NCBI RefSeq assembly: GCF_014643835.1
Contig: NZ_BMKD01000009.1
Coordinates: 248,001 to 312,000, forward strand
Reading direction: 5' to 3'
Source: Mucilaginibacter rubeus
GTDB lineage: Bacteria > Bacteroidota > Bacteroidia > Sphingobacteriales > Sphingobacteriaceae
Length of the DNA: 64,000 nucleotides
Of the stretch, positions 29,128-38,205 are shown piece after piece (within the stretch, counting starts at the first letter, position 1; each line of letters starts with the position of its first letter). Both the position numbers and the translations under genes were made by a program. The notes under the pieces were generated by a model. That model was given only the letters and a program-made list of their open reading frames with translations. It was not told where the DNA came from and made no database searches.

Positions 29128-29178
29128 ATACGGGTAAATATGGTAAAAAGTTGCAGTCTGGTTAAATAAATTTCTAAT

Positions 29179-29937
29179 TTATTTATTTACAAGCTTAACA
29201 TACTGCTCAATAGCCATTGTCATTGACGGCGCGCCGGGGGTTGGAGCTGGTATATCCAAAATTAAGCCAGCCTCAAGCACTGCCTTATGAGTAGTCGCCC
29301 CAAAAGCGGCGATGCGTGTATTGTTTTGCTTAAAATCGGGAAAGTTTTTATACAGCGATTGTATACTCGACGGGCTAAAAAATGCTATAACATCGTAAAA
29401 CACATCGGCCAGATCGGAAAGATCACTGCAAACAGTACGGAAAAGCACTGCAGGAGTAAAGTTATAACCGTTTTCCAGCAAAAAACGCTGCGTTTCTTCG
29501 GCAGCAACATCCGAGCATGGGTAAAGGAATTTTTCCGACGAATGCTTTTTCAAAACTTCTGCCAGGTCAGCAGCGGTTTGCTTGCCAAAAAAGATCTTAC
29601 GTTTACGGTACTGAATGTACTTTTGAAGGTAAAGCGCTATGGTTTCCGAAAGGCAAAAGTATTTCATTTCAACAGGCACCTCAAAGCGCATCTCCTCGCA
29701 TATGCGAAAAAAATGATCGGCCGAATTACGACTGGTAAAGATCACAGCGCTAAAATCAGCTAAGTTGATCTTCTCTTTTCTGAAATCCTTTGCGGGCACA
29801 CCCTCAACATGAATAAATGATCTGAAATCAATTTTCAGGTTAAGCTTTTTAGCCAGCTCGGCATAAGGATTTTTATCATTTTCGGGCTTAGGCAAAGTAA
29901 CCAGTATGCTTTTAACCTTTTTCTTTCTATCTTCCAA
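29179..29937 (-). CDS. hemD: Uroporphyrinogen-III synthase
   Basis: 252 residues with the two-lobe HemD pattern. The usual loose motifs are visible: FSAVIFTSRNSADHFF (about 62-77), FLYPCSDVAAEETQRFL and DVIAFFSPSSIQSLYKNF, then IAAFGATTHKAVLEAG. It cyclises hydroxymethylbilane to uroporphyrinogen III in tetrapyrrole synthesis. The family is weakly conserved, but the linkage with DUF4271 and gldK seen here is common in Bacteroidota. The DUF4271 stop is 18 bases upstream. Confidence 0.88.
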   Translation of the reverse strand: MEDRKKKVKSILVTLPKPENDKNPYAELAKKLNLKIDFRSFIHVEGVPAKDFRKEKINLADFSAVIFTSRNSADHFFRICEEMRFEVPVEMKYFCLSETIALYLQKYIQYRKRKIFFGKQTAADLAEVLKKHSSEKFLYPCSDVAAEETQRFLLENGYNFTPAVLFRTVCSDLSDLADVFYDVIAFFSPSSIQSLYKNFPDFKQNNTRIAAFGATTHKAVLEAGLILDIPAPTPGAPSMTMAIEQYVKLVNK

Positions 29938-29955
29938 TTCAGTGCTTTTAATAAC

Positions 29956-30942
29956 CTAAATTTTAATATTCAATGCCTTTATTAAAATCAAAACAGGGCA
30001 AATTTCGAGGGCACAAAGATACGTAAATAAATAAAACTTATGAAATCGAAAGGTAGAAATTATATTTACGCTGCTCCTGATGTATTGCCATATAAAAATT
30101 ATAATGATGATAATGAGCGTAACTGTAAGTAGTACAGGAATGTATTGTGCACCAAGAAGGCTAAAACAAATAACCACCGGCAAAAAAACAAACGCGATAT
30201 TAAAATAGGTAAGATGCAGAATATTAAGGTATTCGCTCACCAGCTTATTAATATCAAACACAAACCCTAAAAACTTGAGTATTAGAAACTTGAGCGAAAA
30301 TAATACAATAATGACTATGGTAAGAAAAGTAAACAGGCCGCTTCCCGCTATTTTATAATAAACGCCTTTGTACGCAGCCAGTTGATATAAAAACAAACCG
30401 AACGTAGCACAAAATAACAAAAACAAACCCAGGAAAGCCCACGAACTAACCGGACTCTCTTCTTTACCGGCTATCGAAAGTACGCGTTTGCTGTAAAAAG
30501 AGGCAAATACATTGCTTACATCTTTGCCCAGGGCAAGGTTAAGAATAGCTGTATACAACAGCATGGCAATAATGAGCACAATAACCCAGGGATCACGCGA
30601 AGGGCGGTTATGCCCCTCCATTACCCTGCTCTTTGACCTGGAATGGAGATCAAGAAAGCCGTAACCATGATATAATTCGTGGGCAAAAACGCTATCGGCA
30701 TATTGGGCACGCATGGCCGCGTCAGGCACCCTGAGGTAACGCATAGCAATAGAGTCTGCAATAAATTTATCTCTGTTTTGCATGGCATAAGCTACCGAAT
30801 CAAGCACCGAATTACCGGGACGAAAAGCGCGTGTTGGTGATTTTAAAGGCGTATCAGCCACTATTGAATCCTGTTGCGCAAAAGCAGCAGTACAATTCAA
30901 TAAAAACAGCAGGCAGCACCAAATAACCAAACAGATCCTCAA
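29956..30942 (-). CDS. DUF4271 membrane protein
   Basis: 328 residues. It has a signal peptide (ending AAFAQ), an exposed N-terminal part to about residue 120, and six or seven membrane helices (from about 120 to 320). The pattern PWVIVLIIAMLLYTAILNLALGKDVSNVFASFYSKRVLS matches DUF4271, a family of unknown function tied to gldKLMN and hemD. It may contribute to the T9SS or envelope assembly, but this is inferred only from neighbourhood. Confidence 0.85.
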   Translation of the reverse strand: MRICLVIWCCLLFLLNCTAAFAQQDSIVADTPLKSPTRAFRPGNSVLDSVAYAMQNRDKFIADSIAMRYLRVPDAAMRAQYADSVFAHELYHGYGFLDLHSRSKSRVMEGHNRPSRDPWVIVLIIAMLLYTAILNLALGKDVSNVFASFYSKRVLSIAGKEESPVSSWAFLGLFLLFCATFGLFLYQLAAYKGVYYKIAGSGLFTFLTIVIIVLFSLKFLILKFLGFVFDINKLVSEYLNILHLTYFNIAFVFLPVVICFSLLGAQYIPVLLTVTLIIIIIIFIWQYIRSSVNIISTFRFHKFYLFTYLCALEICPVLILIKALNIKI

Positions 30943-31316
30943 AGCTTAAAAAGGGCTTATTATTTTTTGCAAAAGTAGGGTAATTATCTGAACCAGAATT
31001 TTATCAATTAATATTTTTTTGAATTTATTTGGACCTTAATCGCTTGCTATTCATTAAAAAGTCGGATTCTTATTAAGAAAAGTCTAATTAATACAATCAG
31101 AGTACAAATTGACAAAATATATTTGTTGTGAGATAAGCTGCGATAACTAACGTCCAAACGGCTGATAGGAAATTTAAGCTAAACTTAAAGATTATTAACA
31201 GCCTAATGGTCAAATAATCAGTGTTGAGATCGAGGCCAATTAAACAGTTAACCTAAATACCCAATATCGAACATTTAAACTGTATAAGCTAAATTTAAAT
31301 GGGAATAGTATAAATT
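30943..31316. other. Intergenic region upstream of GH97 gene
   Basis: 374 AT-rich bases between divergent genes. A TATATTTG box (31118-31125) matches the Bacteroidota -7 consensus on the plus strand and would give a leader of about 185 bases. A -33 partner is not clear. No ORF or RNA gene is seen. Confidence 0.4.
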
Positions 31317-33194
31317 ATGAGAATAAATATTCGGTTATTATTATTGATCCTATGTTTATCCTACAAAGGATATGCCCAACAAAAAACCATTGCTGTTAAT
31401 AGTCCAAATGGGCAAATTAATGTCAACGTATTCATTGCCAAAGGCAAATTATCATACAACGCGGCAGTTAACAATACGATGTTGATAGCACCATCGCGCC
31501 TGGGTTTAACTGTTGATGGTATCGATCTTGGAGTTGAAACCAAATTTGCAGGTGCCCCTTCAAATAAAAAGATAAAAGAAACCTATACTATCAACGGCGC
31601 TCACAAAACGGCACGTAACGAAGCGAATGAAACTACAATTCCTTTGCTAACAGCAGAGAAGAAATTCAACTTAATTGTGCGCGCTTACAATGATGGTATA
31701 GCTGTACGTTACACATTACCTTATAATACAAAACACATCAATGCCGACTCAACCTCCTGGGAATTCTCCGGAAAAGTAACGCAGGTTGCCTGGTCGGATT
31801 ATAATGAAGGTTATGAGGGCCTAAGCCATGTAACTCCATTACCATCAGTTCCACAAAATACACCAATAATGGGGCCCTTAACTTTTAATGTAAACGGGAT
31901 TTTTGCCTCGGTTTCAGAAGCTGATTGCGAAGACTTTTCAGACATGTCTTTTATACACCATGAAAATTCTTTTAAAGCAAATTTCCCCTTTGCCCCTAAC
32001 GGCTGGGATGTACAACCGGATAGCAATGCTGGACATGCTGTACTTAAAGGTGCTTATGAAAACCAAAAAGTATCTCCCTGGCGAACAATTATCATAGCCA
32101 AAAATTTAACTGAATTAGTAAACTCAGACCTGCTCACGAATCTGTGCCCGGCACCACAAAAAGGCAATGACTTTAGTTGGGTAATGCCAGGCCGTTGTTT
32201 ATGGCAATGGTGGAGCGTTGGGGCTCCCCGGTTTGCCGAACAAAGAAGTTGGTATGATGCGGCAGCTAAATTAAAATGGGAATATTATTTAGTAGATGAT
32301 GGATGGCGAAATTGGAGCGAGCCGGGTAAAGATCAGTGGCAGCTTTTGGGAGATGTGATAGCATACGGAAAAAGTATTGGCGTAAAATCAATTGTTTGGG
32401 TTGACTCTAAAGAAATGCGATCGGCAGCAGCCCGTTATTCGTATCTGAAGCGAATCAAAGATCTGGGAGCAGCGGGCATTAAAATAGATTTCATCCCCCC
32501 TGCAACGTCATCTATTATGCAATGGTACATGGGTACCATGCAAGATTGTGCAGACCTCAAACTAATGCTTAATTTTCATGGAAGCGTAAAACCAACGGGA
32601 TTGACAAGAACCTATCCCATGGATATTACGAGGGAGGCAGTTAGGGGGAATGAATATCATATGACCCGGTATAAAAGAGTGGCACCGTTAGACCATGACG
32701 TATCTGTACCGTTTACGCGTTTTACCGCCGGTGCTGCAGATTTTACTCCTGTAATACTGAACCCGGAGCAACTTACATCGCAAAAATTCACCTGGGCCCA
32801 TGAGTTTGCTCAATCCATCGTATATCTTTCTCCTATTACGCATTTCGCGGACGAATATAAATTTTACCTGGAGAGCCCGATGTTTGATTTATTTCAACAG
32901 GTACCTACAACCTGGGACGAGACAAAAGTTTTAAGCTGTACCCAAATGGGTGAAATTGTTGCTTATGCACGCCGAAAAGGAAACACCTGGTGGGTTGGCG
33001 TAATGAATGGTGCCGATGCACGTGAAATTAAAATTCCTTTAAACTTTCTACAGCACGCAACAAAAGGGGTACTGATATATGATGGAGAAGATACCAATGC
33101 ATCTATCCACCGTGAAGAAAGATTAGTCAATCCCAAAGACACGCTTACTATAAAATTATCGCCGGGTGGTGGCTTTGTAGCTATGCTACATTAA
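31317..33194 (+). CDS. Glycoside hydrolase family 97 protein
   Basis: 625 residues with a signal peptide (ends GYAQ, about 21). It follows the GH97 plan: an N-terminal beta domain (SPNGQINVNVFIAKGKLSYNAAVNN...LGLTVDG), a (beta/alpha)8 barrel with YLVDDGWRNWS, and a C-terminal beta domain. Asp391 in GIKIDFI sits where retaining GH97 enzymes (alpha-galactosidase type) have their nucleophile, whereas SusB-type inverting enzymes use glutamates. I therefore favour alpha-galactosidase activity in the periplasm. No susC/susD pair is near. The gene is AT-richer than its neighbours. Confidence 0.88.
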   Translation: MRINIRLLLLILCLSYKGYAQQKTIAVNSPNGQINVNVFIAKGKLSYNAAVNNTMLIAPSRLGLTVDGIDLGVETKFAGAPSNKKIKETYTINGAHKTARNEANETTIPLLTAEKKFNLIVRAYNDGIAVRYTLPYNTKHINADSTSWEFSGKVTQVAWSDYNEGYEGLSHVTPLPSVPQNTPIMGPLTFNVNGIFASVSEADCEDFSDMSFIHHENSFKANFPFAPNGWDVQPDSNAGHAVLKGAYENQKVSPWRTIIIAKNLTELVNSDLLTNLCPAPQKGNDFSWVMPGRCLWQWWSVGAPRFAEQRSWYDAAAKLKWEYYLVDDGWRNWSEPGKDQWQLLGDVIAYGKSIGVKSIVWVDSKEMRSAAARYSYLKRIKDLGAAGIKIDFIPPATSSIMQWYMGTMQDCADLKLMLNFHGSVKPTGLTRTYPMDITREAVRGNEYHMTRYKRVAPLDHDVSVPFTRFTAGAADFTPVILNPEQLTSQKFTWAHEFAQSIVYLSPITHFADEYKFYLESPMFDLFQQVPTTWDETKVLSCTQMGEIVAYARRKGNTWWVGVMNGADAREIKIPLNFLQHATKGVLIYDGEDTNASIHREERLVNPKDTLTIKLSPGGGFVAMLH

Positions 33195-33323
33195 AAGCAA
33201 GGCGTTATATGGCATGTGGCGTGCATAGCGCATGAGCACATGCCAGGCCATGTTAAACGCTTGTTTTGTATAAGAATGCAGAATCGACACAAAACAAAAG
33301 ACATGTTCAATTTAGTAAATACG

Positions 33324-34031
33324 TTATTCCGTAACGCCTGTAGCAGCCCAAAAAACAAGGTATCCGGCTTTATCTTTACTTACAGTAACTTTTTTTAGAA
33401 TGCGCCCGGGATCAGGATGAATATTCAATACATCGATATTATGATGATCATTTTCTGTTATCTTATTTCCCTGCCCCCATTTAGCCAGATCATGTACTAA
33501 GTAGCTCAGGTTTGAGTTACCTTCAGGTATATCATCATAATAATCGGGCAATTTAAAATCTTTAAACTCGCTACCATCGCTATAAGTTAGTGTAATATAT
33601 AGTTGCGAAGGCCCTTCGGAACTGGTAAGGCTCAGATACAAACCAGAATATTTTTTGTGAGGAACATCGAAGCTAAAACTATCAATGCCGGCAACATTTA
33701 GGCTTTGGTTACCGTTGTCACCGTTTTTATAATGAAGCAAGATGGTTGGGTGAAACGAATTAGCGGGGATCAATGGATTATCCGGCAAAGTGTGCGCATC
33801 ATGATTGCCATTAAGTTTTGCTGCATTTGCGGTAAGATAACCATCCTCTTTGCCCCCGCCATCAATACCGGTTACCCAGGTTTGCAACTTACCATCGGTA
33901 ACTGTAGTTACAGGGCGGGCATTTAACAGCTTTTGGATATTTATTTGAATGGTGTTATTGCTGTGCTGGCTATTGGCAGCTCTGCCGGCCAGCAAACACA
34001 CAGATAAGAAAACAAAGTATTTAAAGGTCAT
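33324..34031 (-). CDS. Secreted protein of unknown family
   Basis: 235 residues with a signal peptide (ends AANSQ, about 21). The mature protein is beta-rich: a conserved-looking motif near residue 50-60 (TWVTGIDGGGKEDGYLT), a domain of carbohydrate-binding type (FSFDVPHKKYSGLYLSLTSSEGPSQLYITLTYSDGS), and a C-terminus ILKKVTVSKDKAGYLVFWAATGV. It looks like a jelly-roll protein of the periplasm or surface, but I recognise no family. Divergent from hemW. Confidence 0.65.
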   Translation of the reverse strand: MTFKYFVFLSVCLLAGRAANSQHSNNTIQINIQKLLNARPVTTVTDGKLQTWVTGIDGGGKEDGYLTANAAKLNGNHDAHTLPDNPLIPANSFHPTILLHYKNGDNGNQSLNVAGIDSFSFDVPHKKYSGLYLSLTSSEGPSQLYITLTYSDGSEFKDFKLPDYYDDIPEGNSNLSYLVHDLAKWGQGNKITENDHHNIDVLNIHPDPGRILKKVTVSKDKAGYLVFWAATGVTE

Positions 34032-34103
34032 GGTTGTTATAATTGGGAACTAAAGATAAACAAAGCTTAAATGTCCCTTAACCCTTATTGCACAAATACC
34101 GGC

Positions 34104-34134
34104 TTTAGTCAAAAAAATAATTACATTACCTTTG
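34104..34134 (+). promoter_or_regulatory. Promoter of hemW with near-leaderless start
   Basis: TTTAG (34104-34108) and TACCTTTG (34127-34134) fit the -33/-7 elements of Bacteroidota at a spacing near 19. The ATG begins at 34139, only 4 bases after the -7 box, so the transcript should be leaderless or almost so. Confidence 0.5.
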
Positions 34135-34138
34135 CCGC

Positions 34139-35260
34139 ATGGCAGGCATCTATATACATATTCCCTTTTGCAAGCAGGCTTGCCATTATTGCGACTTCCA
34201 TTTCAGTACATCATTAAAGTACAAAGATGAAATACTGCATGCGTTAATCAGTGAAGTCAAACTGCAAAAAGGCTATCTTAACGGCGAAACCATCGAAACC
34301 ATTTATTTTGGAGGAGGCACTCCTTCTGTTTTAAGCGGCGATGAAATCAGCAAGATCATTAATGCAATTACTGAACTACACACGGTATCATCTACAGCCG
34401 AAATTACTTTGGAGGCTAACCCCGATGATTTGAAACCTGATAAGCTCAAAGCATTGAGGCAAACACCGGTAAATCGCCTCAGTATAGGGATTCAATCGTT
34501 TTTTGACGAGGATTTGGTTTGGATGAACCGCGTACACCGCGGGCAGGAAGCCGAATCATCAGTAAAACGGGCACAGGATGCCGGTTTTGAAAACATTACT
34601 GTCGACCTGATTTACGGCTATCCTATGCTTAGCGATACCAAATGGAAGCAAAATCTCGATAAGGTATTTGAGCTTAATGTTCCGCATGTGTCTACTTATT
34701 CGATGACGGTTGAACCGCAAACTGCACTGGCAGCCTTTATCAGCAAAAAAAAACAGCCCCCCATGAATGAGCAACAAAGCGCAGAGCAATTTATAGTGCT
34801 GATGGATGCCATGCAGGCACATGGGTTTGAACATTACGAAATCTCCAACTTTTGTAAGCCCGGCCAATACTCCCGTCATAATTCGAATTACTGGAAAGGG
34901 GTAAAATATTTAGGAATTGGCCCCTCGGCGCATTCTTACAATGGAGAGACCCGCCAATGGAACATAGCTAACAACGCAAAATATATGCAGGCGCTTGAAA
35001 CCGGAAAACTACAGGCCGAAACCGAGGAGCTAACCGAAGAGAACCGCCTGAACGAATATATCATGACCTCGTTACGCACAATCTGGGGGCTTGATTTAGC
35101 CAGGCTCAACCAGATAGCCAAAGGAGCATCAGCCGAATTACTCAAAGCTGCCGCCGAATATTTCGATAGGGAATGGATCATACAAAAAGATAATGTTATT
35201 TATCTTAGCGCAACAGGTAAACTGTATGCTGATCATATTGCAGCCGGATTATTTTTCTAA
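34139..35260 (+). CDS. hemW: Radical SAM heme chaperone HemW
   Basis: 373 residues. The radical SAM cluster motif is CKQACHYCDF near residue 10-19, followed by ETIYFGGGTPSVL. It lacks the N-terminal extension of true HemN, so the family is HemW (heme chaperone that inserts heme into respiratory proteins), often mis-annotated as oxygen-independent coproporphyrinogen oxidase. The motif VNRLSIGIQSFFDEDL and the C-terminal HemW domain (LNEYIMTSLRTIWGLDLARL) are present. Confidence 0.93.
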   Translation: MAGIYIHIPFCKQACHYCDFHFSTSLKYKDEILHALISEVKLQKGYLNGETIETIYFGGGTPSVLSGDEISKIINAITELHTVSSTAEITLEANPDDLKPDKLKALRQTPVNRLSIGIQSFFDEDLVWMNRVHRGQEAESSVKRAQDAGFENITVDLIYGYPMLSDTKWKQNLDKVFELNVPHVSTYSMTVEPQTALAAFISKKKQPPMNEQQSAEQFIVLMDAMQAHGFEHYEISNFCKPGQYSRHNSNYWKGVKYLGIGPSAHSYNGETRQWNIANNAKYMQALETGKLQAETEELTEENRLNEYIMTSLRTIWGLDLARLNQIAKGASAELLKAAAEYFDREWIIQKDNVIYLSATGKLYADHIAAGLFF

Positions 35261-35360
35261 ACCTTTGAGGTTTTTTACAGTCAGTACTTTGTTACAAAGC
35301 AAAATGGTTTTAAAAACTGTTTATATTTATCAAATCGTATTGTGTTATATACCTGCAATT

Positions 35361-35903
35361 ATGAAAAAAGTACTCATTATCGCTTTATCGTTTATAGCTA
35401 TTATAGCCCCAAAAGCTTTCGCCCAAAAAACTGTGGGCGGGACTGTTATGTCGCCTGCTAAAAATATTGTACAAAACGCATCCGGCTCAAAAGACCATAC
35501 TACGCTCGTAAACGCTATTAAATCTGCCGGCTTGGCGCCTACCCTATCAGCGACCGGTCCGTATACTGTTTTTGCACCTACTAATGAAGCTTTTGCCCAG
35601 CTTCCTGCAGGCACGGTTGACAACCTGATGAAACCTGCAAGCAAGGCCAATCTTATTAAACTGCTTACTTATCATGTGGTGCCCGGCAAATTAACCTCGG
35701 CCGATCTGTTAACCAAAGTAAAAGAGGGCAAAGGCAAGTTGGAGCTTAATACATTGAGCGGCGGTACACTTATAGTGATGTCGCAGGGGGCAAAACTTTA
35801 CCTTGTTGACGAAAAAGGGGGCAAATCATTCATCACCATAGCCGATGTTGCCCAAAGCAACGGTGTTATTCAGGTAGTTAATTCAGTTTTGAAACCTAAT
35901 TAA
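35361..35903 (+). CDS. Secreted fasciclin (FAS1) domain protein
   Basis: 180 residues from the ATG at 35361, which starts a clean signal peptide (MKKVLIIALSF...AFAQ). The longer frame from 35193 overlaps hemW and is not used. A single FAS1 domain fills the mature protein: DHTTLVNAIKSAGLAPTLSATGPYTVFAPTNEAFAQLP (H1 motif) and a C-terminal ADVAQSNGVIQVVNSVLKP (H2 motif). FAS1 proteins mediate adhesion or bind small ligands at the cell surface. Length is that of typical one-domain bacterial members. Confidence 0.92.
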   Translation: MKKVLIIALSFIAIIAPKAFAQKTVGGTVMSPAKNIVQNASGSKDHTTLVNAIKSAGLAPTLSATGPYTVFAPTNEAFAQLPAGTVDNLMKPASKANLIKLLTYHVVPGKLTSADLLTKVKEGKGKLELNTLSGGTLIVMSQGAKLYLVDEKGGKSFITIADVAQSNGVIQVVNSVLKPN

Positions 35904-35904
35904 G

Positions 35905-36090
35905 CCAGTTGCAGTTTGTAATGGCAGAAGCAGTTGGCAGCGGTAGTTGTACAAGCGGTACACTGATTAGAGGAAGATAGGCAAAATATACTCTTTTTAT
36001 TACACTCCATGAAACTGCACCGGCAACTTTATACTGCCTGCAGTTACGTATTGCCACTGCAACTTTATACTGCAACTAAAATACAACTGT
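35905..36090. repeat. Iterated-word inverted repeat (GCAGTT type)
   Basis: The left half (35905-35953) iterates GCAGTT/GGCAG words; the right half (36011-36090) iterates ACTGC/GCAACTTTATACTGC, and can pair with it. It fills most of the space between the fasciclin gene and the first cupin gene. Confidence 0.6.
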
Positions 36091-36142
36091 CAGCACAATT
36101 TCAAAATCGGCTCAAATCGTTTACATATTATTTACAAAGAAT

Positions 36143-36150
36143 TAATTTTG
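36143..36150 (+). promoter_or_regulatory. Bacteroidota-type -7 box for first cupin gene
   Basis: TAATTTTG matches TAnnTTTG, 21 bases before the ATG at 36172. No clear -33 TTG was found. Confidence 0.4.
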
Positions 36151-36171
36151 CTCGTTAATTAATTTGTGAAA

Positions 36172-37050
36172 ATGAGTATAACGCTTACACCTATTGATAG
36201 TGTAGACAATATAAGCAAGGAGGATTTTGTTAACAATTACTTAAATCCGCGTAAACCGCTTATTATCCGCAAAGCCACTGAAAGCTGGCCCGCACTGCAA
36301 AAATGGACTTTTGAATACCTGAAAGAGGTAGTTGGAGATAAAACCGTTCCGCTTTATAACAGCTCAAAGGCCGATCCTTCCAAAGCTATCAATGCATCTG
36401 CAACTGAAATGAAGTTTGGCGATTATATCGATCTTATTCAAAAACAGCCTACTGATTTAAGAATTTTCCTCTTCGACCCAATTAAACATGCCCCAAAACT
36501 GCTGGAAGATTATCGTTCGCCATCTGATTTAATGGGTGGTTTCCTGGATAAATACCCCAATATGTTTTTCGGCGGCGCCGGTTCTGTAACATTTTTACAT
36601 TACGACATCGATCTTGCGCACATTTTCCATACACATTTTAATGGCCGCAAACATGTAATGCTGTTCGATCAGAAATGGACCGAACGTCTGTACTGCATCC
36701 CCTTTGCTACCTACGCCCTGGAAGATTATGATATCGAAAACCCCGATTTTACCAAATTTCCGGCCCTTGACGGCATTGAAGGACAAGAGGCCATTTTAGA
36801 GCATGGCGATACCCTGTTTATGCCAACCGGTTACTGGCACTGGATGAAATACCTCACCGGTTCATTTTCGATATCGTTACGCGCCTGGGATAAATCATGG
36901 GCCATTAAAGCCAAAAGCTTGTATAACTTAACAGTGCAGCGCAAGTTTGACAACCTGATGAAAGCTCGCTTTAAAAAGGATTATATGGACTGGAAGGAGA
37001 GCCTGGCTATCAAACGCGCTAACAACGCCCTTGTATCAGGCAGGCCATAA
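36172..37050 (+). CDS. Cupin-8/JmjC-like Fe(II) oxygenase, copy 1
   Basis: 292 residues from the ATG at 36172; this start aligns with the paralogue, whereas the GTG at 36166 adds two residues. The double-stranded beta-helix iron site is HYD (His143, Asp145, in FLHYDIDLAHIF) with the distal His in TGYWHWMKYL (His223). GRKHVMLF offers the Lys used for 2-oxoglutarate. This is the pattern of JmjC/cupin-8 hydroxylases that modify proteins or small molecules. The substrate is unknown. The next gene is a close tandem paralogue. Confidence 0.88.
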   Translation: MSITLTPIDSVDNISKEDFVNNYLNPRKPLIIRKATESWPALQKWTFEYLKEVVGDKTVPLYNSSKADPSKAINASATEMKFGDYIDLIQKQPTDLRIFLFDPIKHAPKLLEDYRSPSDLMGGFLDKYPNMFFGGAGSVTFLHYDIDLAHIFHTHFNGRKHVMLFDQKWTERLYCIPFATYALEDYDIENPDFTKFPALDGIEGQEAILEHGDTLFMPTGYWHWMKYLTGSFSISLRAWDKSWAIKAKSLYNLTVQRKFDNLMKARFKKDYMDWKESLAIKRANNALVSGRP

Positions 37051-37175
37051 TATTAAGATATATTTATACTACTTTGGGGTTTATTTCGTTATTTTGAATG
37101 CTTTTAAACGAGTAAGAAACAATATTGTAACTTTATTTTAAAATAAGCGTAATCCCCCTAAAGTAATAAACTATT

Positions 37176-38057
37176 ATGTGCTTCATTCTTAACCCGATCG
37201 ATACGGTTGAAAATATTTCTCCCGAAGACTTCAAGAAGAATTATTTAGACCCTCGTCGCCCGCTGGTTATCAAAGGGCTTACCAAAAGCTGGCCTGCCCG
37301 CGAAAAATGGACACCCGAATATTTAAAGCAGGTTGTTGGCAATAAAGTAGTGCCATTGTACGATAATTCAAAGGCCGATCCGTCAAAACCCATCAATTCG
37401 TCGGCAACTGAAATGCCCTTTGATGAATATATCGACCTTATCCGCAGTAAACCAACCGAGTTAAGGATTTTTTTCTTTAACATATTTAAGCAAGCGCCAC
37501 AACTTTTGGATGATATTGTATTACCTAAGGACCTGATGGGGGGCTTTTTGGAAAGCATGCCCGCCATGTTTTTCGGAGGTTCAAACTCGGTTACTTTTTT
37601 ACACTACGATATTGATCTTCCGCATATTTTCCATACCCATTTTGGAGGGCGTAAGCATGTGATCCTATTTGAAAACAAGTGGAAGCGCCGCCTGTACTGT
37701 ATCCCCAATGCCACGTATGCACTGGAGGACTATGATGTACTAAATCCTGATGTCAAAAAATTCCCGGCACTTGACGGTGTAGAAGGTATTGAAGTTTTCC
37801 TTGAACATGGCGATACCCTGTTTATGCCAACCGGCTACTGGCACTGGATGAAATATGTGGATGGTTCATACTCACTCAGCCTTCGCGCATGGGATGCCAG
37901 CATAAGCCGTAAAGCGGCAAGCCTATACAACCTGGCCGTTAAAGGTGGTGTTGATAGCGCTCTAAAAATGATGTTCAAAGGCAAATATGCTAAATACCGC
38001 GAAGGACTGGCCGTTAAATGGGCTAATAGAGAGCTTGCCGCAGGGAAACCTTTTTAA
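37176..38057 (+). CDS. Cupin-8/JmjC-like Fe(II) oxygenase, copy 2
   Basis: 293 residues, alignable without gaps over most of its length to the gene before it: PxxxDxVxNISxEDF, HYDIDLPHIFHTHF with His143 and Asp145, LEHGDTLFMPTGYWHWMKYV with the distal His. Active-site residues are intact in both copies, so both are probably enzymes. The gap between them (125 bases) carries no obvious terminator, which suggests co-transcription. The pair is a tandem duplication, probably specialised for different substrates. Confidence 0.88.
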   Translation: MCFILNPIDTVENISPEDFKKNYLDPRRPLVIKGLTKSWPAREKWTPEYLKQVVGNKVVPLYDNSKADPSKPINSSATEMPFDEYIDLIRSKPTELRIFFFNIFKQAPQLLDDIVLPKDLMGGFLESMPAMFFGGSNSVTFLHYDIDLPHIFHTHFGGRKHVILFENKWKRRLYCIPNATYALEDYDVLNPDVKKFPALDGVEGIEVFLEHGDTLFMPTGYWHWMKYVDGSYSLSLRAWDASISRKAASLYNLAVKGGVDSALKMMFKGKYAKYREGLAVKWANRELAAGKPF

Positions 38058-38101
38058 AGTCGAAAGTCTTACGTTTTTAGTCTTAAGGCATGATATTGAG
38101 T

Positions 38102-38133
38102 AGCGATGGATTTGTCCATCGCTATTTTGTTTT
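38102..38133 (+). terminator. Terminator after the cupin pair
   Basis: AGCGATGGA-TTTG-TCCATCGCT followed by ATTTTGTTTT. Just before it (38058-38095) is half of an AGTC-word repeat. Confidence 0.8.
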
Positions 38134-38205
38134 ATACCCACGACCGTGTCTTCACAACTAGCTTGTTTATCAAATGCTCCCGAAAACGTGTATATGAGAT
38201 ACAAT

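Noticed and set aside
33216-33398. 60-residue plus-strand ORF after GH97
   Set aside because: No family, no start signal, overlaps the end of the convergent secreted protein gene.
34139-35260. Radical SAM gene considered as hemN
   Set aside because: It lacks the N-terminal residues typical of coproporphyrinogen dehydrogenase, and the length and C-terminus match HemW.
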